NCBI GenBank assembly: GCA_028868825.1
Contig: JAGWTU010000042.1
Span: 1-44,716 of the forward strand
Direction of reading: 5' to 3'
DNA: 44,716 bases
From: Burkholderiales bacterium
GTDB taxonomy: Bacteria; Pseudomonadota; Gammaproteobacteria; Burkholderiales; Burkholderiaceae_C
The notes under the pieces are model-generated. The model was not told where the DNA came from, made no database searches, and saw nothing but the letters and a program-made list of their open reading frames with translations. Shown piece after piece: positions 14,405 through 21,835 of this stretch (positions within the stretch are counted from its first letter, which is position 1; every line of letters starts with the position of its first letter). The translations under genes were made by a program, and so were the position numbers.

Positions 14405-14908
14405 CTATGGTTCGATGCGAAGGCTGACCTTCGCATCGATCGTCGACGAAGGTGGCGCCAACCGGGAGGTTTGCACACCGTGATCGCGCAAGTAATTGCG
14501 GACATGGCCAGCGCGCTGTTGACCGAGAATCGAATCGCCTGCAACGTCGCCTGGCGCGGCAATTCGCTGCAGGCGCGCATGCGGCACCCGGCGCAGGCTC
14601 TCGGCGACCTTGGCCAGCACCGCCGCCAACGGCGGCTTGACGCGACTGCGGCCGGCATCGAAGCTGAATTCGAGCGGCACATCGACCTCCAGCGGCCCGT
14701 CGTCGTGTTGAGCGATGCGGACCGGCGTGCCATGGAACCAGGCATCGAGCCACCTGCGCTCGGTCGCCAGCGGGGACGCGGGGCTAGGAAGTACCGGGGG
14801 CACTTTCTCGTGGCGTTCCGGGGGCGCCGATGCACATCCGGACAGCGCGGCGGCCACGACCACCAGGGCCGCGCCACGCCAGCGGCATGGCGCGAGGTCG
14901 GGTTTCAT
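14405..14908 (-). CDS. OmpA-like domain lipoprotein
   Basis: The 167-residue product has a lipoprotein signal peptide ending in the lipobox LSGC (Cys near residue 25), then a Pro-rich spacer and a compact domain. The domain resembles the OmpA C-terminal peptidoglycan-binding fold: FSFDAGRSRVKPPLAAVLAKVAESLRR, then QQRAGHVRNYLRDHGVQTSRL. The typical OmpA core NxxLSxxRAxxVxxYL is present in variant form (ILGQQRAGHVRNYL). It is expected to be anchored to the outer membrane and may touch peptidoglycan. ATG 14908 is chosen because the signal peptide begins there. It appears monocistronic. The last ten codons contain a perfect 12-bp hairpin. Confidence 0.75.
   Translation of the reverse strand: MKPDLAPCRWRGAALVVVAAALSGCASAPPERHEKVPPVLPSPASPLATERRWLDAWFHGTPVRIAQHDDGPLEVDVPLEFSFDAGRSRVKPPLAAVLAKVAESLRRVPHARLQRIAAPGDVAGDSILGQQRAGHVRNYLRDHGVQTSRLAPPSSTIDAKVSLRIEP
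14412..14439. repeat. Perfect 12-bp inverted repeat with 4-nt loop inside the 3' end of the lipoprotein gene
   Basis: TCGATGCGAAGG (14412-14423), loop CTGA, CCTTCGCATCGA (14428-14439). It overlaps the last codons of the lipoprotein gene and ends 4 nt before its stop triplet. No T-run follows on either strand, so it is not a standard intrinsic terminator. Confidence 0.6.
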
Positions 14909-15327
14909 GATCCGGCGAACGCGCCTGGCGAGGTCGTTGCGGGGCAGCGCGTCGCCGCAGCAGGGTTCCATCGTCAGACTCCGGGAGACGCACTTCAGGG
15001 ATCTGAATGTCGGGCAGGTCGTGGAAGCCCTGGCAACAGAAAGCAACAGCCGCCTGCCGACGCGGCCCATGCCATCAATAGGCGCTGAGATCTCGGCCTC
15101 ATCGAGGCACCGCACGGCCCCTGCCGGGGGCAGACTGAGGGGTGACGCCGGCGGCGCTCGGGGACTGGCGCGCCGATGTCGTGGGTGGCTGCGTCCGCTG
15201 CCTGCCCGGCTGTGCACGGCACTTTCGGCGTTTCCTCGCGTCACGACTTTAGCCGCCGCTGTCACAGACGCGCGACCGGTAGCGGTTACCGTGGACGAAC
15301 TCGACGATGGACAGGAAACCAGGCTTC
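14909..15327. other. 419-bp stretch without a supported gene
   Basis: Frames here are open by base composition only; none has a ribosome site or recognisable protein character. I see no clear promoter, RNA gene or repeat. Confidence 0.4.
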
Positions 15328-15573
15328 ATGACCCAGTACCGCGTGTCCCATGTGAACGCCAACGGCGTTGCGCTGCAAGACAGCGCCGGCCGTCATCACC
15401 TCGCCATGCCCTTGCATCGCGTACTCAAGATCGGCGACGTGCTCCGCGGGCTTCAGCCTCGACACGGCTTCGCCGTGCTGCTGGATTCGGCCGGTCGCAC
15501 CTGCCGGGTGATTTTCGAAGCGATCAATTGCAGCCAGCAGGAGGTGGCTCTGCAGCTGCAATGTCAGCGGTAG
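15328..15573 (+). CDS. Small conserved-looking hypothetical protein
   Basis: An 81-residue product starting MTQYRVSHVNANGVALQDSA and ending in QQEVALQLQCQR. The pattern is alternating hydrophobic beta-like segments with no signal peptide and two Cys near the end. I do not recognise the family. An AGGA lies about 11 nt before ATG 15328; an upstream in-frame ATG at 15307 would add seven residues. It stands alone between the lipoprotein leader and the tRNA terminator. The compact, balanced composition, unlike the Arg/Ala-rich translations of neighbouring non-coding frames, argues that it is real. Confidence 0.5.
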   Translation: MTQYRVSHVNANGVALQDSAGRHHLAMPLHRVLKIGDVLRGLQPRHGFAVLLDSAGRTCRVIFEAINCSQQEVALQLQCQR

Positions 15574-15683
15574 GAGGACCTCTGGTCGGCCGGCTCGGCG
15601 CTGGGGTCGCGCGGCGGCCACAGCCGGGCGGCTCTGGGCTCTCGGGGCGTGCTTCCGATGCGCCGATGTTTCGAAACGGTCTG

Positions 15684-15718
15684 GAAAAAAGCACCTAGAT
15701 CGTTAGACCTAGGTGCTT
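15684..15718 (-). terminator. Rho-independent terminator of tRNA-Asn
   Basis: On the minus strand the 10-bp stem AAGCACCTAG / CTAGGTGCTT with a 10-nt loop is followed by a run of T. It lies about 20 nt downstream of the tRNA 3' end. Confidence 0.9.
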
Positions 15719-15737
15719 GTTTCACATCGAGTTTTCT

Positions 15738-15813
15738 TGGCTCCCCGACCTGGGCTCGAACCAGGGACCTACGGATTAACAGTCCGGCGCTCTACCGACT
15801 GAGCTATCGGGGA
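15738..15813 (-). tRNA. tRNA-Asn (anticodon GTT), CCA encoded
   Basis: The minus strand reads TCCCCGATAGCTCAGTCGGT at the 5' end, anticodon loop CTGTTAA, T-arm GGTTCGAGCC, and acceptor TCGGGGA plus G and CCA. The 7-bp acceptor stem is perfect. A -10-like TAGACT lies 10 nt upstream (15829-15824). A strong terminator follows. The gene sits 52 nt downstream of the TonB receptor on the same strand but has its own signals. Confidence 0.97.
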
Positions 15814-15865
15814 ACAGCCTCGCAGTCTAACACAACGTCCTGGTGCTCCGACTGGCCGGCGGCGT

Positions 15866-18052
15866 TCAAAGGTTCACGCGCAGCGCCAGACGCCAGGTGC
15901 GCGGCGCCAGCGGGAACAGGTAGACATGCTGGTACTCGTAAGGCGACTCGCGCCAGGCGCGGCGGTCGGTCGCGTTGTCGACGCCGGCGCTCCAGGTGTA
16001 GGTCGTCGCGCCCGACCGCAGCTCGTAGCTTGCACCCAGGTCCCAGCGCGCCCAGCCGGGGACCGAGACGCTGTTGTCGGGCAGCACCATGCGCTCGCCC
16101 TCGAACACCATGCCGGCCTGCAGCTTCAGCCCCGGTAGCGCGCCGATCGCGTAATCGCCATTGAATTTCAGCGTTCGCGCGGGGACGTTGGTCGGCCGCT
16201 TGCCGTTGATGTCCGGATTGCTGTTGCCGCTGATCGTCGCGCGCAGCGCCATCGCGCTGGCCTGCAGCGTCAGCCCGTCGCGGCTCCAACGCAGGCTCGC
16301 CTCGAGCCCGCGGTTGCGCTGCGTGCCGTCGAGCCGCGTCGTGATGCAGGCGTTCGGGTCGACGTCGCAGCCGCTGGCGACATCGTCGAATTGCGGCTGC
16401 CGGATGTCGAAGGCGTTCAGGCTCCAACCCAGCTCCGTGCCGGCGCCCTTGATGCCGATCTCGGTCTGCCGGCTCTCGATCGCCGGCAGCGGCTGGCCCG
16501 CGTTGATGTAGCCGGGCTTGTTCGGCGCCACGGTCGACTGGATGCCCTCGCCCCAGCTCGCGTAGAGCAGGGCCGTCGCGCCGAGCTTCCAGCTCGCGGC
16601 CAGCCAGGGCGTCGTGAAGCTCTGCGTGTAGCTCGTGGCCTGGCTGCCGTCGGTCTGGATGCTGTCGCGCCCGATGCGGCTGTGGCGCAGCCCCAGCCAC
16701 AGGCCCAGCGATTCGAACACGCGGACATGGTCGCGCAGATACAACTCGTTGGATCGCTCCGTGCGATCGGTGTTGGGGACCCAGCCGAGGTCGGCCGGCA
16801 GCGCCGGGATCATCACCTGGCCATTCACATTGCCCTGGCCGACGATGACGCTGCCGTCGGCCTGGGGCTGGGTGCGGAAGCGGAAGCGCGTCGCCAGCGC
16901 GCCGAACGTCAACTCGTGCCTGACGGCGCCGGTGTCGACGCGGCCTTGGGCATGGACGTCGAGGTCGGTCGTGATGCGGCGCTCGCCGTCGCTGCGGAAT
17001 TCGTAATAGTCGAAGCTGCCGTCCGAGCAATAGCGGTCGTAATTGCCTTCGGCCGAGCAGCCATATGCATAGTCCAGCCGGTCGTCGCTGTGCAGGCGTT
17101 GCTGCATCAGTTGCGCCGCGAGTTTCCAGCCGCCGGCCAGCCGTCGCTGCAGCCGCAGCGATGCGGTCTCGCCTTCGAGCACCACCGGCAGCGTCCAGGG
17201 CTGGTTGTTGAGGTTGATGCGCGGGTCGGTCGCGGCCGCGCTCGGCATCTGGCTGCCCAGCAGGCTGAACCCAGGGACGCTGGGCTGGCTCTGGCGGCTG
17301 CTCTCGACCTCGGCCTCGATCAGCGTGTCGGCATCGATGCGCCAGTCGCCGGCCAGCGCGGCCAGGCTGCGGTGCCCGCGGGCATCGCGCACCAGGGGGT
17401 CGAGCCGCTCGACGGCGACGTTCAGCCGCAACCCGAACGCGTCGCCGGCGCCGAAGCGCTGGCCGATGTCGGCCCAGGCATTGACCGTGTTGCGGCTGCG
17501 CCAGCCGATGCCGGCGCTGCGCGTCGTGCCCGCGGGCCGCTTGACGACGAGGTTGACGAGGCCGCCGGGCGCGCTCGTGCCGGCCTGGATGCCGCTCGTG
17601 CCCTTGAGCACCTCGACGCCGGCCTTGTTGTCCAGCGGCAGGCTGGTCTCGGCGTTGATCGGCAGGCCGTCGCGCAGGAAGTTGGTTCGGTTGTCGGTCG
17701 CGTAGCCGCGGATGTTGAAGCTCGTCCAGTAGCCGTCGGCGTCGTAGGCGTCGCTGATCGAGGCGTCGTAGCGCGTCAGCGCGGTGAGTCCGACGCCGCC
17801 GCCGTCGCGGATGCGCGCCGCGTCGACGACGCTGGCCTGCACGGGGCTGCGCGCCAGCGGCGTGTCGCCGAATCCGGTGACGCCGGCGTTGTTGCCGCCG
17901 CCGGGCGCGGTGATCGTGATCGGGTCGAGCTGGGCAGCCGCGTCGCCGCTGGATTGCGCGCCGGCATGCAGCGCGAACAGGGCGGCTGCGGCGGCGCAGG
18001 CGGGACGCAGAACCAGGCGCTGCGGGCGGGTCGGTGGGATTGCAAGAGCCAT
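15866..18052 (-). CDS. TonB-dependent outer-membrane receptor under TPP riboswitch control (probable thiamine uptake)
   Basis: The 728-residue product has a signal peptide (about residues 1-32, ending AGAQ), then a plug domain (ARSPVQASVVDAARIRD; GYWTSFNIRGYATDNRTNFLRDGLPIN; GVEVLKGTSGIQAGTSAPGGLVNLVVKRP). A long beta-barrel follows and ends in WRLALRVNL. Energised by TonB-ExbB-ExbD, such receptors import scarce ligands across the outer membrane. The barrel resembles siderophore receptors. The leader, however, contains a thiamine pyrophosphate riboswitch (18121-18199), so I infer a thiamine, TPP or thiamine-precursor ligand. The C-terminal residue is Leu where most receptors have Phe or Trp. 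The start is ATG 18052 and the ribosome site is weak, as expected if it is exposed by the riboswitch. Confidence 0.9.
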   Translation of the reverse strand: MALAIPPTRPQRLVLRPACAAAAALFALHAGAQSSGDAAAQLDPITITAPGGGNNAGVTGFGDTPLARSPVQASVVDAARIRDGGGVGLTALTRYDASISDAYDADGYWTSFNIRGYATDNRTNFLRDGLPINAETSLPLDNKAGVEVLKGTSGIQAGTSAPGGLVNLVVKRPAGTTRSAGIGWRSRNTVNAWADIGQRFGAGDAFGLRLNVAVERLDPLVRDARGHRSLAALAGDWRIDADTLIEAEVESSRQSQPSVPGFSLLGSQMPSAAATDPRINLNNQPWTLPVVLEGETASLRLQRRLAGGWKLAAQLMQQRLHSDDRLDYAYGCSAEGNYDRYCSDGSFDYYEFRSDGERRITTDLDVHAQGRVDTGAVRHELTFGALATRFRFRTQPQADGSVIVGQGNVNGQVMIPALPADLGWVPNTDRTERSNELYLRDHVRVFESLGLWLGLRHSRIGRDSIQTDGSQATSYTQSFTTPWLAASWKLGATALLYASWGEGIQSTVAPNKPGYINAGQPLPAIESRQTEIGIKGAGTELGWSLNAFDIRQPQFDDVASGCDVDPNACITTRLDGTQRNRGLEASLRWSRDGLTLQASAMALRATISGNSNPDINGKRPTNVPARTLKFNGDYAIGALPGLKLQAGMVFEGERMVLPDNSVSVPGWARWDLGASYELRSGATTYTWSAGVDNATDRRAWRESPYEYQHVYLFPLAPRTWRLALRVNL

Positions 18053-18120
18053 CGTATTTCTCGGTCGATGGCAGGTCGGCCGGCGCCTGTGCCGCGCGGT
18101 GGTCGGCTTCGGTGCATGCT

Positions 18121-18199
18121 TCCCTGCGCGAGGATTACCTCAATCAGGTTCAAAGGGACTTTCTCAGTCGGCGTCGCCTGCGCGGCGCCAACACCCCTA
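18121..18199 (-). promoter_or_regulatory. TPP riboswitch (THI element) upstream of the TonB receptor
   Basis: The minus strand shows the conserved aptamer in order: AGGGGTG (P2 5' side), a variable GC-rich P3 arm, CTGAGAAAGTCCCTTTGAACC (read in two overlapping pieces: CTGAGAAAGTCCC and CCCTTTGAACC), CTGAT, a P5 arm TGAGG-TAAT-CCTCG, and the closing CAGGGA. CUGAGA and ACC-CUGAU are the TPP-contacting cores. About 68 nt separate the aptamer from ATG 18052, with no T-run, so control is more likely at translation initiation than at termination. Confidence 0.92.
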
Positions 18200-18205
18200 G
18201 CGTGT

Positions 18206-18226
18206 GTTCCGGACGTGCACCGGAAC
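18206..18226. repeat. 7-bp hairpin directly upstream of the riboswitch
   Basis: GTTCCGG (18206-18212), loop ACGTGCA, CCGGAAC (18220-18226). On the transcript it lies immediately 5' of the aptamer. It could be a 5' stabilising hairpin or an operator. A -10-like CATAAT (18238-18233, minus) lies just before it, overlapping a GACCG-AATG-CGGTC dyad at 18239-18252. Confidence 0.45.
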
Positions 18227-18253
18227 GTGCGAATTATGACCGAATGCGGTCGG

Positions 18254-19354
18254 TCAATCGAAAACCGGCGATTCGACGCCCAGCACCTTGTGCAGCTTCG
18301 GGCTCGTCGTCGTGTACTGCAGCAGGATGCGCTTCTCCGGGAAGACATAGGGCGCGGCGCCGAAGGCGGCCAGCGCGGCCTCGTGGAAGCCCGAGAGGAT
18401 CAGCTTCTTCTTGCCCGGATAGATGTTCACGTCGCCGACGGCGAAGATGCCCGGCACCGTGGTCTCGAATTTCTCGGTGTCGACGGTGATCTGCTTGCGG
18501 TCGATCCCGAGCCCCCATTCCGCGATCGGGCCCAGCTTCGGGCTCAGGCCGAAGAACACCAGCAGCATGTCCAGCGGCAGCAGCCGCGTCACGCCGTCGC
18601 TGCCTGTGAGTTTCAGCTTCGCCAGGCGCCCGGCCTCTTCCTCGAAGCCGGTGACCTGGCCGACGACGAACTGCATCTCGTAGGCATCGCACAGCGCGCG
18701 CATCTTCGCGACGCTGGCCGGCGCCGCGCGAAAACCGTCGCGGCGATGCACGAGGATCACGCTCTCGGCCTGGTGCGGGCCTTCCTGGGCGAAACTCAGC
18801 GCCCAGTCGAGTGCCGAATCGCCGCCGCCGACGATGACGAGGTTCTTGCCCGCGAATTGCGACGGATCGCGCACGCGGTAATGCAGCTGCGTGCCCAGGA
18901 ACTGCTCGAGCCCGTCGACCTTGAGCGTGCGCGGCTGGAAGGAACCGACGCCGCCGGCGATGAACACCGTCTTGGCGAGGAACTGCGTGCCCTTGGAGGT
19001 CTGGACGAAGAAGCGGCCGTCGTCCTGCTTGCGCACGACCTGCACCTCCTGGCCGAGGTGGAAGGTGGCGCCGAACGGTTCGATCTGCTTGAGCAGGTTG
19101 TCGGTGAGTTCCTTGCCGGTGCACACCGGCACCGCCGGGATGTCGTAGATCGGCTTGTCGGGATAGAGCTCGATGCACTGGCCGCCCGGGTGCTCCAGGC
19201 TGTCGATGATGTGCGCCTTGATCTCGAGCAGACCGAGTTCGAAGACCTGGAACAGGCCCACCGGACCGGCGCCGACGATGACGGCATCGGTCTCGATCGG
19301 ACCGCCATGCTGGCGGTCGGTGGCGACGATGGTGGAGGCGAGTTCGCGTTGCAT
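18254..19354 (-). CDS. Ferredoxin--NADP reductase, thioredoxin-reductase-like (type 2)
   Basis: A 366-residue flavoprotein with an N-terminal FAD motif (DAVIVGAGPVGLFQVFELG), GGQCIELYPDKPIYDIP typical of the TrxR-like FNR group, an NAD(P)-binding motif (NLVIVGGGDSALDWAL) and the C-terminal FAD motif (TTVPGIFAVGDVNIYPGKKK). The redox CxxC of thioredoxin reductase is absent, as expected for this ferredoxin reductase class. It would pass electrons between NADPH and ferredoxin in the cytoplasm. ATG 19354 lies 22 nt after the fdxA stop, so the two form an operon and probably a redox pair. They lie directly downstream of the cys operon on the same strand. Confidence 0.93.
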   Translation of the reverse strand: MQRELASTIVATDRQHGGPIETDAVIVGAGPVGLFQVFELGLLEIKAHIIDSLEHPGGQCIELYPDKPIYDIPAVPVCTGKELTDNLLKQIEPFGATFHLGQEVQVVRKQDDGRFFVQTSKGTQFLAKTVFIAGGVGSFQPRTLKVDGLEQFLGTQLHYRVRDPSQFAGKNLVIVGGGDSALDWALSFAQEGPHQAESVILVHRRDGFRAAPASVAKMRALCDAYEMQFVVGQVTGFEEEAGRLAKLKLTGSDGVTRLLPLDMLLVFFGLSPKLGPIAEWGLGIDRKQITVDTEKFETTVPGIFAVGDVNIYPGKKKLILSGFHEAALAAFGAAPYVFPEKRILLQYTTTSPKLHKVLGVESPVFD

Positions 19355-19376
19355 GGGGCGGGGGGATCGGGTTTGA

Positions 19377-19700
19377 TCAGCGTTTGAGCTGGTCGAGCTT
19401 GTTCTTGCGGTCCTTCCACTCCTCGGCGTCTGGGAGGGCGGGCTTGCGCTTGGTGATGCTGGGCCAGCCCGGCGCCAGCTCGGCGTTGAGCTTGATGTAC
19501 GAGAGCTGGTCGCTCGGCACGTCCTCCTCGGGCAGGATGGCGTTGACCGGGCATTCGGGAATGCAGACCGCGCAGTCGATGCATTCATCGGGGTCGATGA
19601 CGAGCATGTTCGGCCCCTCGCGGAAGCAGTCGACGGGGCAGACATCGACGCAGTCGGTGTACTTGCAGCGGATGCACGATTCGAGGACGACGTGAGTCAT
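19377..19700 (-). CDS. fdxA: 7Fe ferredoxin FdxA
   Basis: A 107-residue product with the FdxA pattern: MTHVVLESCIRCKYTDCVDVCPVDCF (Cys9, Cys12, Cys17, Cys21, Cys25) and CIDCAVCIPECPV (Cys40, Cys43, Cys46, Cys50). In this class one site holds a [3Fe-4S] and the other a [4Fe-4S] cluster. The roughly 50-residue C-terminal tail (WPSITKRKPALPDAEEW) is typical of proteobacterial FdxA. It is followed by the ferredoxin-NADP reductase gene 22 nt on. A -10-like TAAAAT (minus, 19775-19770) overlaps the cobA stop, so it may have its own promoter while also reachable by read-through from the cys operon. Confidence 0.96.
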   Translation of the reverse strand: MTHVVLESCIRCKYTDCVDVCPVDCFREGPNMLVIDPDECIDCAVCIPECPVNAILPEEDVPSDQLSYIKLNAELAPGWPSITKRKPALPDAEEWKDRKNKLDQLKR

Positions 19701-19772
19701 GGGGGATGCAGGCAGGTGGAATGTGGGGCGGCAACCGGCCGGGCGGCCGCGATGCGCGTAAACCCCCGTATT

Positions 19773-20537
19773 TTACGTTGAGGAGGGGGCGTTGCCGTTT
19801 TGCCCGGCGTCAAGGCCGCCCGTCTGAGGCGCTGGTACGGCCGCCGCTGCCGCGCCGGCGCCGACGACGACGATCGTCGGCCGCCCGGCGTGCAACGTCG
19901 CCGCGTCGCCGAGGTCGGCCAGGCGGTGCTCGCTGGCCAGGCTGTCGGGCCAGCCGGCGCGCGAGACGACGCTGGCCGGCGTGTCTGCCGTCCAGCCGGC
20001 GCGCAGCAGCTCCTGCGCCAGCGCGGCCAGGCGCAGCCCGGCCATGTAGAAGACTTCGGTGTCGGCCTGGCGCTGCAGCTCGTGCGGGCCGGCACGCGTC
20101 ATCGCCGTCGCCAGGCTCAGCGTGCGGCCGCTGCCGCGGCGCGTCAGCGGCCGGCGCGCATCGGCCGCCGCGGCCAGCGCCGCGGTGATGCCGGGGATGA
20201 CCTCACATTCGATGCCGGCGGCGGCCAGCGCCTGCAACTCCTCCTCGAGGCGGCCGAAGAGGCTCGGGTCGCCACCCTTGAGGCGCACGACGACGGCGTG
20301 CCGGCGCGCCTCGTCTATCAGCAGGGCGTCGATCTTGGCCTGCCCCGTCGCATGGGCGTAGCCGCGCTTGCCGACGTCGATCCAGCGCGCCTGCGGCGCG
20401 AGGTCGCGCAGCGCCGGGTCGGTGAGCGCGTCGTGCAGCACGACCTCGGCGCGCGCCAGCCAGGCCGCGCCGCGCATCGTGATGAGGTCGGCGGCGCCGG
20501 GGCCGGCGCCGATGAAGACGACTCTTCCGGGCGTCAC
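19773..20537 (-). CDS. cobA: Uroporphyrinogen-III C-methyltransferase
   Basis: A 254-residue SAM-dependent enzyme that makes precorrin-2, the branch point to siroheme. Motifs: GRVVFIGAGPGAADLITMRGA (N-terminal glycine loop), YAHATGQAKIDALLI, RLKGGDPSLFGR (P-loop-like GGDP motif) and EVIPGITAALAAAA. It begins with GTG 20537, overlapping the cysN stop as GTGA, so it is coupled to the cys genes. Its position supports supplying siroheme for CysI rather than cobalamin. The precorrin-2 dehydrogenase/ferrochelatase half found in CysG is not fused and not seen nearby. The C-terminal 25 residues are low-complexity Ala/Pro/Gly. Confidence 0.93.
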   Translation of the reverse strand: MTPGRVVFIGAGPGAADLITMRGAAWLARAEVVLHDALTDPALRDLAPQARWIDVGKRGYAHATGQAKIDALLIDEARRHAVVVRLKGGDPSLFGRLEEELQALAAAGIECEVIPGITAALAAAADARRPLTRRGSGRTLSLATAMTRAGPHELQRQADTEVFYMAGLRLAALAQELLRAGWTADTPASVVSRAGWPDSLASEHRLADLGDAATLHAGRPTIVVVGAGAAAAAVPAPQTGGLDAGQNGNAPSST

Positions 20538-21835
20538 GCCAGCGCTTCGCGCACCAGCAGCGCGCCGCTCGTGCGATGGCTCGCCGAATCGACGACGATC
20601 AGCGCGCCGCCGACGCGGTTCTGCGCGTAGGGCGCCAGCGGCAGCGGCTGCTGGAGTTCGAACACGACCTCGCCGATGTCGTTGACGGCCAGCGTGTGCG
20701 CGTCCTGCGGCTGCAGGTTGTGGATGTCGAGGCGGTGGCGGATCTCGGCCAGCCGCGCCTGCACCCAGCGGTTGCCGTGCCGCAGCAAGTATTTGCGGCC
20801 CGGAGTCGCCGCCTCGGTGTCGAGCCAGGCCAGCGTCGCGCTGAACCGCGGCGCCGCCGTCAGCGTGCCCGGCGTCGCCAGCCAGTCGCCGCGCGAGACA
20901 TCGAGCTGGCGGTCGAGGACGACGCCCACCGACTGCCCCGCATGGGCGCGCTCGACGACGGCGCCGGCGCGCTTGAGCGCGGCGACGCGGGCGCGTTCGC
21001 CGCTGGGGAAGACCTGGACCTCGTCGCCGACCTGCACGCCGCCCTGGGCGATGCGGCCCCAGAACACGCGCGGTTGCTCGCCCGTGCCGCTGCCTTCGCG
21101 CGCCACGTATTGCACCGGCAGGCTGAAGTCGCCGCGGTCGTGCTCCTGCGTCGTCGGCAGGCCTTCGAGCAGTTGCAGCAGCGACGGGCCGCCGTACCAG
21201 TCGGCGGCCAGCGGCTCGGTGACGTTGTCGCCGCGCAGCGCCGACACCGGCACGATGCCGGCCACCGCGATGCCGGCCTCGGCGGCAAAGACCGTCAGCG
21301 CCGCCGAGACGGCGGCGAACGCCGGCCCGGGGTCGGCGACGGCGTCGAGCTTGTTGACCGCGAAGACGATGCTCGGCACGCGCAGCAGCTGCGCCAGCAG
21401 CGTGTGGCGGCGCGTCTGCGGCAGCAGTTGCAGCGGCTGTTGCGCGAGGTCGAGCTTGGTGATGTCGACGAGCACGACGGCGGCGTCGCTGCCCGCCGCC
21501 GCGGTGACCATATTGCGCGTGTACTGCTCATGGCCGGGCGCGTCGGCGATGATGAACTTGCGCTGCGGCGTCGCGAAATAGCGGTAGGCGACATCGATCG
21601 TGATGCCCTGTTCGCGCTCGGCCTCGAGGCCGTCGGTGAGCAGGCTCAAGTCGAACTTCGGACCGCCCTCGGGGTGCGTCTGACCCACCGCCTTGGCGTG
21701 CAGGTGGTCGAGCTGGTCGGCGAGGATGGCGCGGCTGTCGAACAGCAGGCGGCCGATCAGCGTGCTCTTGCCGTCGTCGACGCTGCCCGCGGTGAGGAAG
21801 CGCAGCGCGCGGTGGCTGGAGGTGGCGGTGATCAT
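20534..21835 (-). CDS. cysN: Sulfate adenylyltransferase subunit 1 (GTPase)
   Basis: A 433-residue elongation-factor-like GTPase that drives APS synthesis by CysD. GTP-binding motifs are all present: GSVDDGKSTLIGRLL (P-loop), DAPGHEQYTRNM (G3) and FAVNKLDA (G4). Beta-barrel domains follow. No C-terminal APS kinase (CysC) domain is fused; the protein ends after ASHRTSGALLVREALA. That fits an APS-reducing, not PAPS-reducing, pathway with the CysH nearby. Its ATG overlaps the cysD stop by one base (TGATG). Confidence 0.96.
   Translation of the reverse strand: MITATSSHRALRFLTAGSVDDGKSTLIGRLLFDSRAILADQLDHLHAKAVGQTHPEGGPKFDLSLLTDGLEAEREQGITIDVAYRYFATPQRKFIIADAPGHEQYTRNMVTAAAGSDAAVVLVDITKLDLAQQPLQLLPQTRRHTLLAQLLRVPSIVFAVNKLDAVADPGPAFAAVSAALTVFAAEAGIAVAGIVPVSALRGDNVTEPLAADWYGGPSLLQLLEGLPTTQEHDRGDFSLPVQYVAREGSGTGEQPRVFWGRIAQGGVQVGDEVQVFPSGERARVAALKRAGAVVERAHAGQSVGVVLDRQLDVSRGDWLATPGTLTAAPRFSATLAWLDTEAATPGRKYLLRHGNRWVQARLAEIRHRLDIHNLQPQDAHTLAVNDIGEVVFELQQPLPLAPYAQNRVGGALIVVDSASHRTSGALLVREALA

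Noticed and set aside
15738..15813. tRNA-Asn as an integration site for a genomic island
   Set aside because: No integrase or repeated tRNA 3' fragment was seen on either side.
16391..19387. A 998-codon plus-strand frame across the receptor and ferredoxin reductase genes
   Set aside because: It runs through two clear minus-strand genes and the TPP riboswitch, and has a low-complexity Arg/Ala/Asp composition typical of antisense shadow.
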